Under the pieces are notes generated by a model that had not been told where the DNA came from, did not search any database, and saw nothing but the letters and a program-made list of their open reading frames with translations. Position numbers and translations under genes: made by a program. 64,000 nucleotides of DNA from Actinomycetota bacterium (GTDB lineage Bacteria; Actinomycetota; Acidimicrobiia; Acidimicrobiales; Acidimicrobilacustridaceae). Shown here piece after piece: positions 42,447-50,098 of the stretch (positions within the stretch are counted from its first letter, which is position 1; every line of letters begins with the position of its first letter). The stretch spans positions 97,906-161,905 of the forward strand of contig JACPNV010000001.1 of assembly GCA_016185305.1 (NCBI GenBank), given 5' to 3'.

Positions 42447-43514
42447 TCAGCAGAGGTTGGGCACGGTGGGGGTCACCGACACGATGCCCTCGGCCACGCT
42501 GTTCACGAAGGCCGGGTCGTCCCACGCTTCGGTCGGGTGGCCGAGCGCCGTGAACCATGATCGGCCCTTGCCGATCGTTCGGCACCAGATGATCGGATGG
42601 TCGGCGCCCATCCGGCCGTCGCGATAGGTCGACTCGTCGACCGTGGCGAGCACGCGCACGCATCGGCGCGGGTTGGACCGGAAGTCGTACCACTCGTCGG
42701 ATCGCGTCCACCGGTCTGGGAGCGCGGCCGTCGACGGGTGCTGCTCGTCCTCGACGACCACCACACCCTCTTGGACCTCAGGGTGCCGGTCGAACCGCGC
42801 GCCGAGCAAGGTCTCGTAGAACGGCCACTCGTACTCGGTGTCGGCGGCGGAGTGGATGCCGGCCCAGCCGCCCCCGCCCCGCACGTACTGCTCGATGGCG
42901 AGCTGCTGCTCGTCGTTCACGACGTCGCCGGTCGTGTCGAGGAAGACGATGGCACTCAGCCCTTCGAGCGCATCGGCGGTGAAGACTTGGGGATCGTCGG
43001 TCGTGATCACGGTGAACCCTCGGTTCTGCAGCTCTTTGGAGAGCGCGTCGGCTGCCTTCGGGATCGAGTCGTGCTGGAAGCCGGCCGTCCTGGTGAACAG
43101 GATGACTTTGGCCTGATCGTCCGCGGGCGGTCCGGGCGGCGCGGTGGAACCATCGGGCACGCAGCCTTCCGGGACGGTGCCAGGTGATGAGGCTCGCGGG
43201 CCTGCCGTCGTGCCCGGCGGCGCGGGGTACTTGATGGAGAGCGAGCCGGCGTCGTCGGTCTGTGTGACCTGGACCGATCCCGAGAAGCCGCCCTCCGCGG
43301 TGAAGGTGCAGGTGAAGCTGGCACCCTGCTCTGCGCGCACGTCGGGGGGACACGCGAGTGCCAATTCCGAGAGGCCAGGTTGCTGTGAGCGCATCTTGGC
43401 CGCGATCTTCTCGTTGAGGTCCGAGGCAGACAGCGCACGGGTGGCACACGCGGTGCCGAGGACGGCCACGATCGCTGCGATGGCGAGGGCGCGACTCGGC
43501 ACTCGTCCGTTCAC
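42447..43514 (-). CDS. Lipoprotein with DUF4333 domain fused to ThuA-like domain
   Basis: 355 residues, GTG start overlapping the previous stop. The lipoprotein signal ends VAVLGTAC. Residues about 30-95 form a DUF4333 domain (LALACPPDVRAEQGASFTCTFTAEGG), a Pro/Gly linker follows, and about 135-350 is a ThuA-like class I glutamine-amidotransferase fold (KVILFTRTAGFQHDSIPKAADAL, IVFLDTTGDVVNDEQQLAIEQYVRGGGGWAGIHSAADTEYEWPFYETLLGARFDRHP, GHPTEAWDDPAFVNSVAEGI). ThuA domains are linked to sugar use, but the catalytic role is unclear. The upstream gene encodes a DUF4333 protein alone. Confidence 0.85.
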   Translation of the reverse strand: MNGRVPSRALAIAAIVAVLGTACATRALSASDLNEKIAAKMRSQQPGLSELALACPPDVRAEQGASFTCTFTAEGGFSGSVQVTQTDDAGSLSIKYPAPPGTTAGPRASSPGTVPEGCVPDGSTAPPGPPADDQAKVILFTRTAGFQHDSIPKAADALSKELQNRGFTVITTDDPQVFTADALEGLSAIVFLDTTGDVVNDEQQLAIEQYVRGGGGWAGIHSAADTEYEWPFYETLLGARFDRHPEVQEGVVVVEDEQHPSTAALPDRWTRSDEWYDFRSNPRRCVRVLATVDESTYRDGRMGADHPIIWCRTIGKGRSWFTALGHPTEAWDDPAFVNSVAEGIVSVTPTVPNLC

Positions 43515-43858
43515 TCGCCGGTGGTGGTGGATGGGGACGAAGCCGGTTCGGTCTCTGGTCTGATGTCGAACGTTCCCTGATCGTCGGTCTGGGTGTTGAC
43601 GACGTTGAAGGTCGTGCCGTCGGCACCGGTGACGCTGCAGGTGAACGTGGCGCCTTGCTTGGCGGTGATGTCGGGCGGGCAGGTCACGGTGTAGGGGGCG
43701 GCTTCGGGGTTGAGCGATTGGAGCTTGGCGGCGATGGCGTCCTCCGCGCTCGGGGTGTTGATGGTGTTGCTGACCCGGCAGCCGCTGGCGAGGAGCGCGA
43801 GCGCGGCCGCCGACGAGAGGATGACGGTGAACCTTCGCTGGACCGAACCCGCCTGCAT
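43511..43858 (-). CDS. DUF4333 lipoprotein
   Basis: About 115 residues. Start at the ATG ending 43858, which has AGGAG ten bases upstream; the 288-residue track ORF is not supported. Signal peptide with lipobox LLASGC, then one DUF4333 domain with two cysteines (VTCPPDITAKQGATFTCSVTGADGTTFNVVNTQTDDQGTF). The C-terminus is Ser/Thr-rich. The stop overlaps the GTG of the DUF4333-ThuA gene, so the two are coupled and probably arose by domain duplication. Confidence 0.82.
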   Translation of the reverse strand: MQAGSVQRRFTVILSSAAALALLASGCRVSNTINTPSAEDAIAAKLQSLNPEAAPYTVTCPPDITAKQGATFTCSVTGADGTTFNVVNTQTDDQGTFDIRPETEPASSPSTTTGE

Positions 43859-43919
43859 CGAGCGCATCTCCTGGTCGACCGCTGGTTTGCTGTCGCCGCC
43901 AACCATAGTTTCGCGGTGG

Positions 43920-45290
43920 CTAGGTGTCGGCCACCGGGGGCTCGTGCTCGCCGTGGTGGGGGTCGCCGAGCTTGGCGACGGCGGGTGCCTTGTCGCCGGA
44001 AGTGTGCGCGTCGGGTGACGGCACGACGGGATCGTGCGGCGAGCCCGGTTCGCTGGCTTCGAGCCCCGGCCGCGGTAGCGGTGGTGGCTCCGCGAACGGC
44101 GTGGCGCCAGATGGGTCGAGGCAATCGAGGAGGTTGCTGGCGTTCGCGTCTCGGCGGGTGAACGCGCCGAGGTTCCACTTGGTCGACAGCAGCCGCAGCA
44201 CCGAGGTGTGGTCGTGGATGATCGGTGACACGTAGTCATGCTTCGCGAACGGTGACACGACGACGCAGGGAACGCGGAAACCGAGACGGTCCCATCCACC
44301 CGGTTCGTGGGTGCCTTCGAGCAGAGCGGGCGCCACGTCGTCGGGAGGGACGGCTTCGGGTGGCGGCACGTGGTCATAGAACCCGCCGTGCTCGTCGTAG
44401 GTCCAGACCAGGAGCGCGCGCGGCCAGCACGGGCTCTGCAGCACGGCGTTGATGATCGACGCGGCGAACGCCTCGCCGTCCTGGATGTCTTGCGGGTTCT
44501 CTTCGCTCAGGTCGGTGCGGGGTGTCACGAGCGCGAACGGCGGGAGCGTGCCCGCCTTCGCGTCCGCGTAGAAGTCGTCATAGGTGCGACCCATGCTGTC
44601 GTTGGCGAACCACACGGGTGGGTAGAGCGCCGGCTCGGGCAGGTCACCGAAGTAGTTGCGCCATTCGACGCTGTAGTCGTTGAGCCTGTCGAACAGCGTC
44701 CCGTTCGGGGGCACCTCGGCCAGGTCGGGCATGTCGGTGACGATCATCCCCATCGACGTGCCGCTCCAGAGGAACCGCCGGTTGGGGAACGTCTGGGTCA
44801 GCGCCGAGCAGAAGTAGCGATCGCACAGCGGGAAGGTCTTGGCCAGGCCGTAGTAGAAGGGGATGTCGGCTTCGGTCCAGTACCCCATGGCCGTGTAGCG
44901 GCTGCGGCTGCGCACGAACCCGTCGTTGGCTCCGCCGTTGTGCTGGATGTGGCAGGCGTTCCAGTCGGGGCAGGGTTCGAGCTCGGGCTGGGTGGTCGCG
45001 GGGAAGTGGAACGCGCGCACCGGCTTGCCGTCGAAGTCGGGATTGGCGTTGGTGGGCGAGCCGTCGCCGTCGAGCGTGAAGCCATCGCCGCGGCCGAGCA
45101 TCCCGAAGTAGTTGTCGAACGAATGGTTCTCCATCACCAGCACGACGATGTGCTCGATCTGGGGCAGCAGGTCGGTGCCCTCGGCTTGGGACGGATCGGG
45201 GCGATCACCCGGTTCGAAGATCGGCCCGTCGGGGTGGATCCACGACGTCTCGGTGCTTCCGAGCACCGGTGCCCTGCCGAATCGCTCCAT
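43920..45290 (-). CDS. Phosphoesterase (phospholipase C/acid phosphatase AcpA family)
   Basis: About 456 residues from the ATG ending 45290. The track ORF starts at 45380, but its first 30 codons read through a tRNA-like fragment, so I reject them. Family motifs: IEHIVVLVMENHSFDNYFGML (metal-binding Glu-Asn), CDRYFCSALTQTFPNRRFLWSGTS, LVWTYDEHGGFYDHVPPPEAV (Asp-His-Gly), and GFRVPCVVVSPFAKHDYVSPIIHDHTSVLRLL. No export signal is visible, unusual for this mostly secreted family; the true N-terminus may have been altered by the adjacent insertion. No good Shine-Dalgarno is seen. Confidence 0.85.
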   Translation of the reverse strand: MERFGRAPVLGSTETSWIHPDGPIFEPGDRPDPSQAEGTDLLPQIEHIVVLVMENHSFDNYFGMLGRGDGFTLDGDGSPTNANPDFDGKPVRAFHFPATTQPELEPCPDWNACHIQHNGGANDGFVRSRSRYTAMGYWTEADIPFYYGLAKTFPLCDRYFCSALTQTFPNRRFLWSGTSMGMIVTDMPDLAEVPPNGTLFDRLNDYSVEWRNYFGDLPEPALYPPVWFANDSMGRTYDDFYADAKAGTLPPFALVTPRTDLSEENPQDIQDGEAFAASIINAVLQSPCWPRALLVWTYDEHGGFYDHVPPPEAVPPDDVAPALLEGTHEPGGWDRLGFRVPCVVVSPFAKHDYVSPIIHDHTSVLRLLSTKWNLGAFTRRDANASNLLDCLDPSGATPFAEPPPLPRPGLEASEPGSPHDPVVPSPDAHTSGDKAPAVAKLGDPHHGEHEPPVADT

Positions 45291-45322
45291 CGGCTGGAGG
45301 TTAGGGGATGCGCCGAGCGGCG

Positions 45323-45346
45323 TGTCCGTGGGGGGACTTGAACCCA
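45323..45346 (-). other. tRNA-Leu-like 3' end fragment (possible attachment-site core)
   Basis: On the minus strand, TGGGTTCAAGTCCCCCCACG followed by GACA matches the T-loop, 3' T-stem and acceptor strand of a bacterial tRNA-Leu. The sequence upstream does not continue as a tRNA: only three T-stem pairs can form. A fragment limited to the tRNA 3' end is the usual footprint of a tyrosine-integrase crossover. A decayed integrase lies 2.4 kb away. Confidence 0.6.
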
Positions 45347-45363
45347 TGATCGGGCTGTTCCGA

Positions 45364-45454
45364 CCAGTACCAGCGGGCACCCGTCAGTGCAGGTCAGGGC
45401 CATTTTCGCTAGGTCGCCTTGACCGCCAGTACCCGCCCGTACCACCCAGTACCC
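45364..45454. repeat. Three CCAGTACC direct repeats next to the tRNA fragment
   Basis: CCAGTACC occurs at 45364-45371, 45426-45433 and 45446-45453, all in the same direction, in the 130-bp gap between the tRNA fragment and the toxin-like gene. Short direct repeats flanking an att core are typical of integrase arm-binding sites. Function inferred from position only. Confidence 0.5.
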
Positions 45455-45513
45455 GGGACTTTCGCGGACATTCTGATGACAAGCGACAGGGCCTGTCGGA
45501 GGGAGGGTGAACG

Positions 45514-46350
45514 CTATGCACCCAGCGCGTCGATGAAGCCGGTGCACACAGCGCGGATCCGGTCCTCGGGCACGGCGACTCGAAGCGACCGCACGGCCAA
45601 CTCCACTCCGGGGGCGCGTCGCACGCCGAACTGCGCTCGGAGCATCTCGATCCCTCGCTGCGCCGGACCGGCGACACGCTCGTCATCGAGCAGGCTCGAC
45701 ATGACCTCTGCCACGCGACCCGGCGGGGTTGTGAGGAAGATCCGGTAAACGTCGGACGCGTCCTTTTCCTTCAGCCGGTCTGGCCGAGCGTCCTCGGCGA
45801 GTCGGTCGTTGATCTTGTGCGCCTTGGCGATCAGCAGCGCCGTCGGTCCGGCGACCCGTGCGTCGACCGTTCGGTGATCGTCCTGGTCAAGGGCACCGAT
45901 CAGCAGGAAGTCGTTGTCGATGGTCGCGGCCTCCAGTCCGGCCGCCTTGCGGGCGGCGCGCTTGCCATGCACCCCGAGCCGAGCACCTCGCGTGCCACCT
46001 GGCGGCGCGACGCCCGCAGGGACGATGAGGTCGACGGCGACCTCGATTTGGTCGCCATCGATCTCGACGGTCTGCGTCCAGACACCCGGCTCCTCCGCGC
46101 CCGCCCGACCGGCGTGGCTGAAGCGCGCGCGCATGGCGTCCTCGAGGAGGGGCGAGTTCGCCAGGCGATCGCTGGCCAGGGCGAGGTCGCCATCGGTCGT
46201 GTATTCGGCGACACCCGATAGCTCCACCCGCGTACGTAGGTACACGGCTTGTGCGCCGACGACGATGACGGCGTCCCGGTGCTCGGCGAGGTCCTCCAAG
46301 GCGTCGAGCAGCACGCGCCGAGCCGCAAGGTGTAGCGGGTCGACGGTCAT
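45514..46350 (-). CDS. AbiEii-like nucleotidyltransferase (putative type IV toxin)
   Basis: 278 residues. Nucleotidyltransferase-fold protein resembling AbiEii/AbiGii toxins: GAQAVYLRT (32-40) followed by TTDGDLAL (51-58) gives the GxxAxxxxR...DxD arrangement, with a third acidic strand at VAVDLIVP. LLIAKAHKINDRLAEDARPDRLKEKDASDVYRIF is the Lys-rich helical block common in this group. AbiEii is known to block growth as a GTP-binding nucleotidyltransferase; the activity of this protein is unproven. Its start overlaps the stop of the upstream partner by four bases, as expected for a toxin-antitoxin pair. Confidence 0.75.
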   Translation of the reverse strand: MTVDPLHLAARRVLLDALEDLAEHRDAVIVVGAQAVYLRTRVELSGVAEYTTDGDLALASDRLANSPLLEDAMRARFSHAGRAGAEEPGVWTQTVEIDGDQIEVAVDLIVPAGVAPPGGTRGARLGVHGKRAARKAAGLEAATIDNDFLLIGALDQDDHRTVDARVAGPTALLIAKAHKINDRLAEDARPDRLKEKDASDVYRIFLTTPPGRVAEVMSSLLDDERVAGPAQRGIEMLRAQFGVRRAPGVELAVRSLRVAVPEDRIRAVCTGFIDALGA

Positions 46351-47477
46351 CGTCGTGCTCGTTCTCGGTAGTCAGCGAGCGACTTCCATCGCCACGTCTC
46401 GGGGTTCTGTTGCATCCACTCGATGAGCGCTTCTCCCTCGGCGGGCATCCGCCCGCTGCCACCGAGGCAGTCGACGACGAGCTGGGGCAAGTTGACGAGC
46501 TCGACCCGGTCGACCGGCCGTGTGTCTTCGACGACTCGATCGTTCGGTGGCCAGAGCAGCACGACATCGGCGCCCTCATCCGTGGGCAGCAGCCCGAGCT
46601 TCGACTGGATCTCGTCGAAGTACGGAAGTCCTCCTTGGGGCTTGAGGTAGAGGACCAGCAGCGCGGGCGCCGCGACCGGAGCCGTCTGGACGGCGGCGAA
46701 AGATCCCGTCACAACCACACGCGGTGCCACCTTCGACGTGGCCAACGCCTCGAAGGCGCCGCGCGCGCCGTTCGGGGCGACGAAGCCTCTCATCGTGTTG
46801 ACGCCGAACAGATCGACGGACTGACCGCGTAGCCGGAGCATGGCCGGCCAGTCCGCTTCCTCGACCGGACCGCGGGGCTCACGGCGGATCAAGGCTTCAT
46901 CAGCCAGACGGTCGAGGATGCGGCTGACGTAGCCGCGGCTGATCCCGGTTTGCTTCTCGATGTCGATGACGCCGTACGGGGGCTCGATCTCGGCGAGGAA
47001 CCGGATTACTCGCCCGGCTTCGACGCCGCTGACCCCTGCGCTTCGCCTCGATGTCGATGAGCGGGGCCGGCGATCGGCGCCAGCGGTCTCCACGAACATC
47101 GGTGGGTTGCGCATGACGAGTCGGGTGTTGCCCGTGAGGTCGAGGTAGCTGATGTCCTCCTCCGCAAGCAGCTCACGTGTGCGCGACGAGAGGAACTCGC
47201 TGACTAGCAGGATGGGGCGGTCGCCTGATGCCTCACGGAGCCGGCGTGTCAATCCGCCCAGCAGCCGCTCGACATCGGCGGCCGCGAAGCTCGGCCTCGC
47301 CTCGACGATGACACTCCCGAAGGTCCCGCTGAACTGCGAGTTGAACGTGAACAGGGCGTCGCCCTCGCCCGACCCCGCCCCTTGGCCCTCGGCGCGCTCG
47401 ACCGACCATCCCGGTGGTAGCCGCTCGGCGAGCAACTCCAGTGCTGCCTCGATCAGTTGCCCCTGTGTCTGTGACAT
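46347..47477 (-). CDS. AbiEi-like antitoxin/regulator with an extra N-terminal domain
   Basis: 376 residues from the ATG ending 47477 (47486 also possible); the track ORF start at 48044 runs over the promoter and the integrase remnant. Residues about 1-135 look like a degenerate nuclease-like fold (FGSVIVEARPSF, PILLVSEFLSSRTRELLAEEDISYLDLTGNTRLVM). Residues 150-205 form a winged helix (YGVIDIEKQTGISRGYVSRILDRLADEALIRRE). The C-terminal about 170 residues have the AbiEi-type pattern VTGSFAAVQTAPVAAPALLVLYL...LPQLVVDCLGGSGR. Known AbiEi proteins repress their operon by binding inverted repeats; matching motifs lie just upstream. Confidence 0.7.
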   Translation of the reverse strand: MSQTQGQLIEAALELLAERLPPGWSVERAEGQGAGSGEGDALFTFNSQFSGTFGSVIVEARPSFAAADVERLLGGLTRRLREASGDRPILLVSEFLSSRTRELLAEEDISYLDLTGNTRLVMRNPPMFVETAGADRRPRSSTSRRSAGVSGVEAGRVIRFLAEIEPPYGVIDIEKQTGISRGYVSRILDRLADEALIRREPRGPVEEADWPAMLRLRGQSVDLFGVNTMRGFVAPNGARGAFEALATSKVAPRVVVTGSFAAVQTAPVAAPALLVLYLKPQGGLPYFDEIQSKLGLLPTDEGADVVLLWPPNDRVVEDTRPVDRVELVNLPQLVVDCLGGSGRMPAEGEALIEWMQQNPETWRWKSLADYRERARR

Positions 47478-47494
47478 GCCAGCCATTGTATGTG

Positions 47495-47562
47495 GAAACT
47501 CGCTCTTAGTTTTCCATTTATACGAGTTTCTCAGTTCGGGAAACTTGCCAATCTGGGAAACT
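47495..47562 (-). promoter_or_regulatory. Operator array GAAACT upstream of the AbiE-like operon
   Basis: Four copies of the core: GAAACTCG (47495-47502), its inverse CGAGTTTC (47523-47530), GGGAAACTT (47538-47546) and GGGAAACT (47555-47562). The first two form a perfect 8-bp inverted repeat with a 20-bp spacer. The block is AT-rich compared with the window and contains a minus-strand TATAAA. A likely self-repression site. Confidence 0.6.
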
Positions 47563-47780
47563 GCGTGGGGAACAGCCCCTCTGGTCGTCAGCGAACGGCC
47601 GTCGGAGGGTTGTAGCGATCGGGTCGGAGGGTGCGCGAGGATGAGGGCCTTGCGTGTCGAGGTCTTGCCTCGACCGTCGGGCCAGCGACGACCACCGCTC
47701 AGGGTCGTCCTTCCGCCGCCGTCGAGCGCGTCCCCTCTTGTGTGAGGCACTACGTCGGCCGAGTGCCGAAGGAGGGCCCG

Positions 47781-48240
47781 ATGCCATCGTCGAGCCGCAA
47801 CAACGTCCGCAAGCGCGGCAACACCTGGACCTACTACGTCTACGTCACCGACGGAGCCGGCGACCGCAAGCAGGTGTCCAAGGGGCGGGTTCCGCACCCG
47901 CAAGGAAGCCGAGGCCGCCCGCATCGAGGCGCTGGCCGCGCTCCAGTCAGGCACGTTCGTGCGTCCCGATCGGTTGACCGTGGCCGACTTCCTCGTCGAC
48001 GAGTGGCTGCCCACCCAGCTGCCGCCGACGCTAGAGGAGAGCACCTACGCGTCGTACGAGCGGTACATCCGCCTGCACGTGGTGCCGTACGTCGGCGGGT
48101 CCTGCTGCAGAAGCTGACACCGATGGACCTGAATGGCCTCTACCGCACCCTGACTCGACACTGGCCGGCGGACGCCGGGGCCGCCGAAGCGCCAGCACGA
48201 TCCCGCGGTCACAGGGACCGGCGGGTAGAGAATGACTGGG
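47781..48240 (+). pseudogene. Tyrosine integrase remnant, frameshifted and truncated
   Basis: Starts well (AAGGAGG before ATG 47781) with VRKRGNTWTYYVYVTDGAGDRKQVSKG, then needs a shift near 47885 to continue as FRTRKEAEAARIEALAALQSGTFVRPDRLTVADFLVDEWLP and SYERYIRLHVVPYVGG. A second shift near 48100 leads to LLQKLTPMDLNGLYRTL. These are the arm-binding and SAM-like N-terminal domains of phage integrases. The catalytic domain with the R-H-R-Y residues is absent. From 48241 to 48414 I see nothing assignable. Confidence 0.8.
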
Positions 48241-48414
48241 CCATCACGGCCTTCTCGCCTGGTCGCGGTGCTGTGGGCCCAAGGGGCCGAGGTGCCGGGA
48301 CGCGAGCGACCGGCGCTGCGTTCGAGTATCCCCACCCCCTGTGACAAGAAGGGCCCCGCTCGTCACCGGCGCACGACATCACACGACGTTGCACGCGCGA
48401 GTGACGACAGAGCG

Positions 48415-48972
48415 ATGACAACTGCCGCTCTCGAAGTCCGCCGCACCACCATTTGCCAGCGAACTTTGCGTGTCGGAGGCCCGAGCGGCCCGGCGCGCCG
48501 CGCCGCTCTCCGCAAGTTCGGCAGGATGGTGGGCTTGAATCTGCCGTTGCGTCGCGTCGTCGCGCTGGTGCTCGTCACCGTTGCCGCGCTCGGGTTCGTG
48601 GTGTTGCGATGGTCGGGCCAAGCCGGACCGGTCATCGTGCCGGCTACGGGGACGACTCGCGCCACCATCAACCCGAATGCGACGGGCACCTCCCTCTCGC
48701 CGGTCGCGGCGGAGCAAGCGCAGGTGCTCGCGTGCCTGCGCCAGAACGAGAGCGGGGATGAGTACGACGCCGTCTCGGCCAGCGGCGAGTTCTTCGGGGC
48801 GTACCAGTTCGATCAGCAGACATGGAACAACACGGCCGAGCACGCCGGTTACTCGAACCTCGTCGGGGTGCAACCCAACCTGGCAGCACCAGCCGACCAG
48901 GACGCGGTCGCGCTGGCCTTGCTCGAGTGGCAAGGTACGTGGCCATGGAACGGCGACCCGTGCGTGAGCTGA
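48415..48972 (+). CDS. Rpf-like/transglycosylase-family secreted protein
   Basis: 185 residues from ATG 48415; ATG 48526 (MVGLNLPLRR) is an alternative that would place the membrane segment nearer the N-terminus. One membrane segment or uncleaved signal (RRVVALVLVTVAALGFVVLRW), a Thr/Pro linker, then a small lysozyme-like domain: LACLRQNESGDEYDAVSASGEFFGAYQFDQQTWNNTA and ALLEWQGTWPWNGDPC. The Glu in ESG is at the catalytic position of resuscitation-promoting factors. Likely cleaves peptidoglycan outside the membrane. Confidence 0.8.
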   Translation: MTTAALEVRRTTICQRTLRVGGPSGPARRAALRKFGRMVGLNLPLRRVVALVLVTVAALGFVVLRWSGQAGPVIVPATGTTRATINPNATGTSLSPVAAEQAQVLACLRQNESGDEYDAVSASGEFFGAYQFDQQTWNNTAEHAGYSNLVGVQPNLAAPADQDAVALALLEWQGTWPWNGDPCVS

Positions 48973-48976
48973 GCCC

Positions 48977-50020
48977 GTGAGCTGGTTCAAGCGGAGCGGG
49001 GGCCGCGTGGCGCCAGACGGCGAAGCGATCACGACCCCGGGCGAGCGCGCCGTCGAGGCATGGCGAGCGCTGCACGACAACTGCCTGTTCCGCATCAAAG
49101 ACGCCTTCTGCGCCCTCGACGGGCCGGCGCGGGGCTCGGCCGGCGCATCGCTGTGGCCCGTGAGCCAGGTGCTCGCGGCGGCGATCGATGTTGCCGGGCT
49201 CACCGGTGACCAGGGTCCGGTCGGCGCATTGCTGACCGGTCTCAAGCGGTACCGCATCGGCGGGGCCTACGGACCCAACCCCAGCGTCATGACGCGCTAC
49301 TACGACGACAACTGCTGGATCGCCCTCGATCTGCTGCGGCTCCACGACCGAACGAGAGATCCGGCCCATCTCGCTCACGTCGAGGAGATCTTCACGTTCA
49401 TCGCCGAAGGTGAGGGATCCGAAGGTGGGGTGTTCTGGGTGGAGGAGCCGAAAGAGAGCCTGCACACGTGTTCGACGGCACCCGCCGCGCAGATCGCACT
49501 CGGGCTGTTTCGCTCGACCGGCGACGAGCGGTATCGCTCGTTCGCGGAACGGTGCGACGCGTTCCTCGCGTCGCGGCTTCGCTCGCCGACCGGACTCTAC
49601 TGGGACAACATCCGCACGACGGGTGAGGTCGAGCCGACGCACTGGAGCTACAACCAAGGCACCCCGATCGGCGCGGACGTCCTGTGGTACGAGCTGGACG
49701 GCGACGTGGGTCGGCTCGACCACGCGGGGGTCACCGCGCGCGCGGCCCTCGACTTCTACGGCCACGACGACGGGCTTTGGCGCCAGCCCGCCGCGTTCAA
49801 CGGCATCTTCTTCCGTGACCTTCTGGCATTGCACAATCGAAGACCGGACGATCGGATCGTCGACGCGCTCGATTCCTATCTCGAACGGGCGTGGACGACC
49901 GCCCGCGATCCGCGGACGGGCATGCTCCTCGGTGGAAGCATCGGCCGTTACGACGGCGGCGGCACCATCGACCATGCCGCCCTCGTCCAGTTGCTCGCAC
50001 TGCGCGCCGGATTGGGATAG
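48977..50020 (+). CDS. GH76-like glycoside hydrolase
   Basis: 347 residues, GTG start four bases after the Rpf-like gene. An alpha/alpha-toroid pattern like GH76 alpha-1,6-mannanases: RYYDDNCWIALDLLRLH carries the paired catalytic Asp-Asp, with WSYNQGTPIGADVLWYEL later. No signal peptide is apparent, so it may act in the cytoplasm or the start may be wrong. It lies tail to tail with a glycosyltransferase operon and may act on the same mannose-containing glycan, which is inference. Confidence 0.8.
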   Translation: MSWFKRSGGRVAPDGEAITTPGERAVEAWRALHDNCLFRIKDAFCALDGPARGSAGASLWPVSQVLAAAIDVAGLTGDQGPVGALLTGLKRYRIGGAYGPNPSVMTRYYDDNCWIALDLLRLHDRTRDPAHLAHVEEIFTFIAEGEGSEGGVFWVEEPKESLHTCSTAPAAQIALGLFRSTGDERYRSFAERCDAFLASRLRSPTGLYWDNIRTTGEVEPTHWSYNQGTPIGADVLWYELDGDVGRLDHAGVTARAALDFYGHDDGLWRQPAAFNGIFFRDLLALHNRRPDDRIVDALDSYLERAWTTARDPRTGMLLGGSIGRYDGGGTIDHAALVQLLALRAGLG

Positions 50021-50035
50021 CTGGCCGTCGTGGGT

Positions 50036-50080
50036 TCCGAACCGGGCCGTGGGCCGCGCCGGAAACGGCGCGCGGGCCGG
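50036..50080. repeat. Single relative of the 62-bp repeat unit
   Basis: GAACCGGGCCGTGGGCCGCGCCGGAAACGGCGCGCGGGCCGG shares with the array at 18882-19191 the exact hairpin CGCGCCG-GAAA-CGGCGCG (50055-50072) and flanking GGGCC(A/G)TGG sequence. It lies in the 78-bp gap between convergent genes, suggesting a terminator role. Confidence 0.8.
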
Positions 50081-50098
50081 CCCAGTTCGTCGCGCGGT

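Noticed and set aside
45291-45380. First 30 codons of the phosphoesterase ORF
   Set aside because: They read through the tRNA-like fragment and lack any start signal; conserved sequence begins after 45290.
45323-45420. Complete tRNA-Leu gene on the minus strand
   Set aside because: Upstream sequence has no D-arm or anticodon arm and only three T-stem pairs form; only the 3' end matches.
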